Below, piece by piece: positions 5,777 through 12,600 of a stretch of 14,424 nt of DNA. The stretch is from Verrucomicrobiota bacterium. Lineage in GTDB: Bacteria > Verrucomicrobiota > Verrucomicrobiia > Limisphaerales > JAEYXS01. A program made the position numbers and the translations under genes. The notes below the pieces were generated by a model. That model saw only the letters and a program-made list of their open reading frames with translations, made no database searches and was not told the origin of the DNA. Positions within the stretch are counted from its first letter, which is position 1. Each line of letters opens with the position of its first letter. The DNA is taken from the NCBI GenBank assembly GCA_021156225.1, contig JAJNBN010000133.1, forward strand, positions 1 to 14,424. The letters run 5' to 3'.

Positions 5777-7105
5777 ATGAATCCCGATACCGCCGACACC
5801 TCAACTGCGCCGCACGTCGTCACCAAAAAGGCGGTGACGGGATGGGTGCTGTATGACCTGGCCAACACCATCTTCGCGATGGGCGTGACCACCCTGCTGT
5901 TTCCGCTCTATGTGCGCGGAATTGTAGGTGAAGACAAGGTGGATGGCGTCTTCAGCAAGATCACCGCCGTCTCCATGGGCACCATCTTCATCCTCTCACC
6001 GCTGCTGGGGGCCATGACCGATCGCGCCCCCCGCCGCATGCCCTTTCTGCTGGTCAGCACCTTGATCTGCATCCTGCTGACGATGACCCTGGGCACCATC
6101 AATCTGGCGATCTCGGCCACATGCTACATCCTGGCGAACATCGCCTACCAGGCCGGCACCCAGTTCTACGACGCTCTGCTGCCCGAGGTAAGCAATGAAA
6201 CCAATCGCGGCAAGATCGGCGGGCTCGGGGTGGGCATCGGTTATCTTGGCTCTTACATCGCGGTCGTGGTGACGAGCCTCGAGGCCCTGAACAATCCCAC
6301 TAACTATCCCCTGCAGTTCACCATCATTGCCGTGCTGTTCCTGCTGTTCTCGCTGCCCTGCCTGTTCTTCGTGAAGGAGCGCGGCAACCCCAATCCCAGA
6401 CCGTTCGGGTTGAAGATGGCTTTTGAATCATTACAGCAGACTGTAAACACCTTGAAGGATAGCAAACGTTATCCCGGTTTGGGCCGCTTCCTTATCGGTC
6501 GCGTCTTCTACACCGATCCCATCAATACGGTGATGATCGTGATGGTGCTTTTCACCATGAACGTGGCGCTGGGCAGTGGACTCGGTGAAGAAGCTGCCAA
6601 TGGTAAGGCCAAAGCCGTGATGGCCTTTGCGATCACCTTCGCCATCGCCGGTGGACTTCTCTGGGGCAGACTGGCGGACAAGATCGGTCCCAAGCTCACG
6701 CTGAACATCGTACTGAGCTTTTGGATGTTCAACTTCATTCTCGGATTCTGCATCGGCGTGTTCTCACTTCCTTTGCCGTTCCTTTACGTGCTGGCCGCTT
6801 CCGCTGGCTTATCGCTGGGTGGCGTCTGGTCAGCCGACCGTCCCTACATGCTCCGCTTGACCCCACCAGACCGCATCGGTGAATTCTACGGCCTCTACGG
6901 CATGGTAGGACGCTTCTCCGCCATCACCGGCCCGATGGTCTGGGCCGCCTCCACCTCTTATCTCATCAATGTCAAAGGTTATACCGCTTTGAAGAGCCAG
7001 GGCATCAGCATGCTCTTCCTGCTGGCGATGATGATCGTCGGCTTCATCATCCTGCAAAAGGTGGATGACAAGCCGCGGGACTGGGAAAAGCTGCGCAATG
7101 CCTGA
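5777..7105 (+). CDS. MFS transporter of the Atg22/UMF1 type
   Basis: The protein has 442 residues and about 12 predicted membrane segments. WVLYDLANTIF (23-33) at the first helix and the PEVSN-NRGKIGGLGVGIGYLGS region (136-159) are typical of the UMF1/Atg22-like branch. MFS motif A-like loops are seen after helix 2 (TDRAPRR, 81-87) and in the second half (GRLADKIGPK, 297-306). The start codon lies 4 bases after the Aas-like stop, so the two are almost certainly co-translated. In E. coli the MFS protein LplT brings lysophospholipids across the inner membrane and is linked to aas. A comparable flippase role here is inferred from position, not sequence, because UMF1 proteins form a separate branch and their bacterial substrates are generally unknown. 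Confidence 0.85.
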   Translation: MNPDTADTSTAPHVVTKKAVTGWVLYDLANTIFAMGVTTLLFPLYVRGIVGEDKVDGVFSKITAVSMGTIFILSPLLGAMTDRAPRRMPFLLVSTLICILLTMTLGTINLAISATCYILANIAYQAGTQFYDALLPEVSNETNRGKIGGLGVGIGYLGSYIAVVVTSLEALNNPTNYPLQFTIIAVLFLLFSLPCLFFVKERGNPNPRPFGLKMAFESLQQTVNTLKDSKRYPGLGRFLIGRVFYTDPINTVMIVMVLFTMNVALGSGLGEEAANGKAKAVMAFAITFAIAGGLLWGRLADKIGPKLTLNIVLSFWMFNFILGFCIGVFSLPLPFLYVLAASAGLSLGGVWSADRPYMLRLTPPDRIGEFYGLYGMVGRFSAITGPMVWAASTSYLINVKGYTALKSQGISMLFLLAMMIVGFIILQKVDDKPRDWEKLRNA

Positions 7106-7128
7106 CGCGGAACGTCTTTGCGGAACGT

Positions 7129-7908
7129 ATGGAAGAGCCCCTTCAGATTCGCATCCATGGTTCACCGACGCTGCCGACATTGATCTACCTGCCCGGCACA
7201 CATGGCGATTGGAGCATCATTGCGGGCTTGAGGAACCAACTGGTGCCGCAATTCTGCTTCGTAGAGTTCACCTACCCTCGAACAACCATCTGGGCCTTGG
7301 CGGACTATGCTGAGAACATCCGGCGAATACTGAAAGCCAACGGTATCAACGAAGGCTGGCTTCTTGCCGAATCATTCGGCTCACAGATAGCGTGGCTGCT
7401 GGCCGACGCCTCACAAGCTGACTTCAAATGCCAAGGTATCATCTTGGCGGGCGGCTTCGGAAGGCATCCGCTGCCATGGGGCGTCCAGATCGTGGGCAAA
7501 GGCTTCCAGCAGTTCAGGGCCAACGAGCGGCGAGGTCAGCAGTCCATGAAGAGTTATGCCTGCTATGTCCGGTGTTTTTACGAGGAGACCCCCGAGACGA
7601 TAGCTTCTGTAGATACGTTCATCCAACGGAGAACGGCAGCAGATGCGGATGCAGCTGTGCATCGACTACGATTGATCTATGGGCATGCCCCCGCAGAATT
7701 GATCCGCCGCATCCGGATGCCTGTCTTCAGCCTAAGCGGATTTTGGGATCAATTGGTTCCGTGGTTCATGGTCACGCCTTGGCTGCGCCGCAATTGCCCC
7801 GGCTATCGCGGTTCCCGGGTCATCCTGAAAGCCGATCACAACGTCCTCTTCTCCGCACCAACGGAAAGCGCCCGAACCATTCAAGAATGGATCGGGCGCG
7901 TAAAGTGA
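7129..7908 (+). CDS. alpha/beta hydrolase
   Basis: The protein has 259 residues. An oxyanion-type LPGTHGDW stands at residues 21-28. The nucleophile elbow is AESFGS (80-85, Ser82), with Ala in place of the first Gly of GxSxG. The other triad residues fit the fold: Asp207 in GFWDQLVP and His237 in ADHNVL. There is no signal peptide or membrane segment, so it is probably cytoplasmic. The gene starts 23 bases after the transporter without a clear Shine-Dalgarno and is the last of the plus-strand run. Given the neighbours, a lipase, thioesterase or lysophospholipase role is plausible, but nothing in the sequence identifies the substrate. The 3' end contains a long palindrome and lies 9 bases from the end of the convergent TpsB region. 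Confidence 0.75.
   Translation: MEEPLQIRIHGSPTLPTLIYLPGTHGDWSIIAGLRNQLVPQFCFVEFTYPRTTIWALADYAENIRRILKANGINEGWLLAESFGSQIAWLLADASQADFKCQGIILAGGFGRHPLPWGVQIVGKGFQQFRANERRGQQSMKSYACYVRCFYEETPETIASVDTFIQRRTAADADAAVHRLRLIYGHAPAELIRRIRMPVFSLSGFWDQLVPWFMVTPWLRRNCPGYRGSRVILKADHNVLFSAPTESARTIQEWIGRVK
7868..7899. terminator. hairpin at the junction of convergent genes, likely terminator for the minus-strand unit
   Basis: GCGCCCG (7868-7874) pairs with CGGGCGC (7893-7899), and CCATTC (7877-7882) with GAATGG (7885-7890), forming an almost continuous 32-base palindrome. It lies within the last codons of the hydrolase gene. On the minus strand it begins 18 bases after the TpsB end at 7918 and is followed by TTTCC, a short T run. 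On the plus strand no T tract follows. It probably ends the secretion-locus transcript and may protect the plus-strand mRNA 3' end. Confidence 0.5.
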
Positions 7909-7917
7909 CCAGCTCGC

Positions 7918-8109
7918 TTAGAAGCTCAGGATGGCCGCAATGTGACCGCGTGAGTTCTCCGGGCTGTGCGGGTTGTTCGCCGGCGGGCCGGAGTCGATCA
8001 ACTGCCAGCCGTAGTCGAAGCGCACCGACAGATTCGTGCGGAATTGATAGCGCAAGCCGACACCAGCAGACATCAACTGGATATGCGGATCCTCATTCGG
8101 TGCTCCCCC
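7918..8109 (-). pseudogene. out-of-frame 3' end of the TpsB gene: terminal barrel strands
   Basis: In the -1 frame relative to the 8073-9623 ORF, the minus strand stays open from the homopolymer region to TAA at 7918-7920 and encodes about 61 more residues. It reads APNEDPHIQLMSAGVGLRY, then alternating hydrophobic/polar strands such as NLSVRFDYGWQL, and ends in HIAAILSF. A final aromatic residue after a beta strand is the usual C-terminus of FhaC/TpsB and other outer-membrane barrels. The intact ORF lacks these strands. This is therefore the true end of the transporter, separated by one missing base (or by a sequencing error or programmed slip) near 8105-8117. Confidence 0.8.
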
Positions 8110-9623
8110 GCTTTTTTGTTGATCATGCTGAAGAGCGGCAACGGCGGCGATTGCAGCTCGTTGACGATCAGATAACCGTTGTCGCCATTGGCCTCGCGCT
8201 CATCATAACCACGGGGTCCCATGGAGCCACCGATGCCCAACTGCTCGCTCGTGGGGATGTTCTGCGAAGAGATCTGACCGACGGCACGCAGCACCCATGA
8301 GAAATTCTCCGGCAGCTTCGTGAGACGCTCCAAGGTCAAACGCCCGTAGATGTAAGTGGCATCCGCTTGCGGACCGCGATAGGCCCGGAAGGCTGCGTCA
8401 TCATTGCTCGCCGTGACATCGCCCGGACTCCAGAAGGTTTCCGCCTTCAACGCCGTGCCGCCCCATTTGTCCACGCATTCGCCACGGTATTGCAACGCGA
8501 CTTGGAAGATATCAAGTTCGCCGCCGAATATCGGGAAGCCACCGAATTCCAAGGTGTTATCGAGCCGTTTGAAATCTAGGCCGAAATTGACCAAATGGCT
8601 GTAGTTGCCGACCCTGCCCAAACCGATCTCATACCGGCCACTGATCTGGTAGCTCTCACCCTCTTGGGTGAAACCCGCGGTATTGAAATCACTCTCAGAC
8701 TTCGCATAACCGCCATAGAAAGAAAGCGTGTGACGCCACGGCAAGGGAATCTCGTAGCTCATGGAGTGCGCCTGCAGCAGGTCGAACTCAACATCAGTCG
8801 TGAACTGGTAGCTCAGGCGATGATCGACGCCGAATGCGTTGAACCAGTTGAAACCCGCGAACAAACGATCCTCACCCACATTGATGGGGCCGTTGTTTTC
8901 ATACCCCACGTAGCCGCGCAAGGGAAACCGGTCTTTCACACGCAGCACCACATCCGATTCGCCTAGGCGTTCGCCACGGCGGAAAGAGGCATCCACATGC
9001 CGTCCCGGGTTGCGGTTCATCCAGTCGATGTCTGAGAGCAGTTCCTGAGAGTCGATGACATCGCCCTGGCGCAGGCTGAGGTTCTTGGTGAAGAGCTCGC
9101 TCTTGAAGTGCTTGTTTCCTTCCACTTCCACCTTGCCCAGCTTGCCTTCCAAGACGAACACCTGGACCACACCGTTGCCAACAGATTCCTGCTCCGGGAA
9201 CACCACGTCCACCAATGGGCGATGATGCTTGCGATAGAAAAGGACGATCTCACGTTGGAGACGGCCAAGATTGTAGGTGTTGATGGGCTGTCCCATCAAA
9301 GGCTGGATCACGGCCTTGAATTCCAGCGTGCGCAGGAGGTCAAGTTCACTGCCCGGTCCTACCATCACACCGTCGGCCACCACCTCTCCTTTGGCCTTCA
9401 CTTCTTCACGGGAGCTCAGGACAGCTACACCCTTCAGGGCAGGCCCCGGATCTTGTGGTGAGCCGGTGAGACCGATCGTCGCCGAGTCCACTTTGGGAGC
9501 GGGTACTGGTGCGGCTGGATCGGGTTTCTTGGGCTGCAATCGCTCGGATTGCGCCATGGCTGGCGTAGTGCAAAGCACGGCCAGACCGATTCCCAGAAGC
9601 GTCTTCAGTGATTGGGGATACAT
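8073..9623 (-). CDS. TpsB/FhaC/ShlB-type outer-membrane transporter, frameshifted near its 3' end
   Basis: The ORF has 516 residues. The signal peptide is residues 1-24 (cleavage after AMA), followed by a Pro-rich linker (about 28-60), two POTRA-type domains (about 90-160, ending VFVLEGKLGKVEVEGN, and about 161-235), then the ShlB-type barrel starting near DRFPLRGYVGYENNG. The L6-loop signature is PRGY (470-473) in GGSMGPRGYDE, a variant of the family VRGY/F. TpsB proteins export one large partner across the outer membrane; the partner here is the repeat protein whose stop lies 3 bases upstream. No strong Shine-Dalgarno precedes the ATG, so translation is probably coupled. The frame ends early after NKKAGEH in a non-barrel-like tail, while the missing strands continue in the -1 frame to 7918. 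As written, the barrel would be incomplete. Confidence 0.88.
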   Translation of the reverse strand: MYPQSLKTLLGIGLAVLCTTPAMAQSERLQPKKPDPAAPVPAPKVDSATIGLTGSPQDPGPALKGVAVLSSREEVKAKGEVVADGVMVGPGSELDLLRTLEFKAVIQPLMGQPINTYNLGRLQREIVLFYRKHHRPLVDVVFPEQESVGNGVVQVFVLEGKLGKVEVEGNKHFKSELFTKNLSLRQGDVIDSQELLSDIDWMNRNPGRHVDASFRRGERLGESDVVLRVKDRFPLRGYVGYENNGPINVGEDRLFAGFNWFNAFGVDHRLSYQFTTDVEFDLLQAHSMSYEIPLPWRHTLSFYGGYAKSESDFNTAGFTQEGESYQISGRYEIGLGRVGNYSHLVNFGLDFKRLDNTLEFGGFPIFGGELDIFQVALQYRGECVDKWGGTALKAETFWSPGDVTASNDDAAFRAYRGPQADATYIYGRLTLERLTKLPENFSWVLRAVGQISSQNIPTSEQLGIGGSMGPRGYDEREANGDNGYLIVNELQSPPLPLFSMINKKAGEHRMRIRISS

Positions 9624-9626
9624 AGG

Positions 9627-12600
9627 CTATTCAGAACGGTTCTTACGGGCTTCTTCCAGCGCCGCCAGATCGTAGCTCGTAAGGATCTTGTCCGTAGGCA
9701 TGGCACCGATCAGTTTTTCCACTTGGTTCGTGCTGAGCAACACCGAGATGTCCGAGATGACATCCTTGCCGTCGCCCGGATATCTGAACAGGTTCGCTAC
9801 ATCGCGACCCATGATGTCCTGCGTGGCGAACACCGAGTTGTTCAGGTTATAGCCGGACATCGGCTGCGTGTAGATGTCGACCAACGGCGAGGTCGGCAGT
9901 GACAGATGCAGGTTGATACCCGTGTTACCCGGGTTGACGGCGAAGTAAGTCCCAGCCGCGAACCCGTTGAAGGTGTCGATTCCAGAAATCGCCGCGTTGA
10001 TCTGCACATTGCCGCCGAGGGCGTTGATGATCATGTCGATGCCAGGCACCGTGCCCGTCATCGTCGTCAGACCCCACGGCACCGGCGGATTCGGCTGGCC
10101 GATGGTGATGTTACCGGCGACCAGGCTCGTCAGGGTCGTGTCCTGATTCACCGTCACATTGTCATTGTAGGTCTGGAATCCAGTCGTGATGACCAGACCG
10201 CCATTGATCGCGGTGATGTCACCGGCAACCACCACTCCGAAGGCCGGATCTGTCGTGATGCTGCTCAGCGGCGAGATGCCACCGACCACACCACCGAAGG
10301 TAGTCACACCCGAGGTGTTCACGGTCAGGTTCGAAGTATTCGCCGGGATGGTCAGGTCGTCATCCAACGTCTGGGCGAAGGTGATGTTACCAGCCGCCAG
10401 GCTGTTCAGGATTGTGTCCGCACCCAGCGTAGCGACGTCGTTGTAGGTCTGGTTATTGACCGTGGTGACCAAGCCGCCATTGATGGCGACGTTGCCCGGA
10501 GCATCCGTCGTCAGACTGGTCAGCGGAGTGATACCACCCACCGCGCCACCGAAGGTCGTGGCGCCAGCCGTGTTCACGATCACATTGGCCGCACCGGCCA
10601 CACCATCGTCATCCAGCGTGGAGGCGAAGGTGATGTTGCCTGCTGCACCCACACCCGTACTGGTGAAGGTCGTGTTGGCGCCCACCGTGGTCGGATCACC
10701 GTAGGTCTGGATCCCGGTCGTATTGACCGCGGTTCCGTTCACTTGTGTAGCACCCGGAGCATCCGTCACCAGGGAGACCAGCGGCGTGATGCCACCGACC
10801 ACACCATTGAAGATTGTGATGCCGCCCGTATTCACGTTCAGCGTGAAGGCGCCGTCCAGCGTCTGCATGAAGGTGATGTTACCCAGCCCAGTGCTGGTCA
10901 ACACCGTGTTCGCGCCGATGGTGGCGATATCATTGTAGAGTTGGAACGTGGTGGTCGTCACCGCACCACCATCGATGGTCACCGTTCCCGGTGCATCCGT
11001 GGTCACGCTCAGCAGTGCCGAGATAAGTCCGACCGCACCGTTGAAGTCGGTGTTACCCGCCGTGTTGACCACCAGCGAGAACGGACCACCGATTCCGTTA
11101 TCCAGCGTGTTGTTGAAGGTCACGTTGCCCAGCGCCGCGGCACCAGTGCTGGTGATTAGCGTGTTCGCGCCCAAGGTCACCGGATCATTGTAGGTCTGCG
11201 TGGCGAAGGTCAGCACGCTGCCACCGTTGATCGCCGTGAAGCCCGGAAGATCCGTCGTCACGCTGTTCAGCGGAGTGATGCTGCCCACTGGTCCACCAAA
11301 CGTCGTCGTTCCAGCCGTGTTCACGAGCAAGGTGAACGGACCATCCAAGGTCGTCACGAAGGTGATGTTACCAGCGAGCGTGCTGTTCAGCACCGTGTTT
11401 GCACCGATCGTCACCGGATCGTTGTAGAGCTGGAAGTCGCTCGTCGTGACCACGCCACCATTGATCTGGGTTGCGCCGTCCGCATCCGTCGTGATGCTGA
11501 CCAGCGCCGCGGTGCCACCTACGATCCCGTTGAAGATCGTCAGGCCGCCACCATCGCTGTTCACCACGAGGGCGAACGCACCGTTCAAGGTGTTGTTGAA
11601 GGTAATGCTACCCACACCCGCCTCGTTGATCGTGAGGTTGGCCAGCAACAGAACCGGATCATTGAACAGAGCGCTTGCACCGTTCAGATTGATGATTCCA
11701 CCAGCGATGCGGGTTTCGCCATCCGCGTTCGTCACCAGGCGGGCCAAGCGATCCAGCGTGCCGACCGCACCATTGAAGAGCGTGATGCCGCCACCGGTGC
11801 TATTCACCGTCAGCGTCTGCAGCGTGCCCTCCGAGGAGTCGAGCAAGGTCATGAAGGAGATGTCATTGCCGGTTAGCGTCGTGGTCGCACCGATGCGGAC
11901 CGTGTCGTTGTAGGTTTGGTCACCCGTGGTCGTCACGATGCCACCGTTGATGCGGGTCAGGTTTGCACCACCAGAAGCATCCGTGGTCAGGCTGGCCAGC
12001 GGGAGGGAACCACCCACTGCACCACTGAACACTGTCAGCGGCGAGTTCACCAAGAGCGAGCGCGGCGTGCCCAGCGCATCGCTATCCACCGTCTGCGCGA
12101 AGTCCACCGTGACCGTGCCGTTTAGTATTACGTTCTGGGACAGCGTGACCTGGTCATTGAAGTCCAGCGTCGCACCCGTGATGGACGTCGTATCGATCGT
12201 CGTTACACCAGCCGCATCCGTGGTCAATGTGCCCAGCGGTGTGACCCCGCCCACGATGCCGTGGAAGGCTGTCACCGGAGAGTTCACCGTGAGGTTATTC
12301 GCTTCCGCAGCCTGGCTGTTGACCGTGGAGGCGAAGTCCACCGAGACCGTGCCGGTCACCGTCGTGCTGACGGCGATGATGATGGCATCGTTGAAGTCCA
12401 CCACTGCGGCAGTGACGCCAGCAGTGTTGATCGTCGTCGTGCCAGCCGAATCCGTGGTCAGGGTGCCCAGCGCGGTGGTGCCGCCCACCACACCGTTGAA
12501 GGTCGTGCTCGGCGAATTGATCGTCAGATTATTCGCTTCACCCACGGCGCTGTTCACCGTCGAAGCGAAGTCGATCAGCGTCGTGGCCGTCAGCACCGTG

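Noticed and set aside
5128..5892. 254-residue minus-strand frame opposite the aas and MFS genes
   Set aside because: His/Phe/Ala-rich mirror of two well-supported genes, spanning their junction; no independent signal.
8111..8118. Programmed dnaX-type frameshift as the established explanation for the TpsB break
   Set aside because: The direction (-1) fits, but the heptamer is not in the canonical phase and no downstream stimulatory hairpin is obvious, so a missing base is the simpler reading.
9906..11159. 417-residue plus-strand frame opposite the exoprotein gene
   Set aside because: Arg/Asp/His-rich periodic translation of the repeats on the wrong strand. Several frames stay open there because the repeats lack stop triplets, not because they code.
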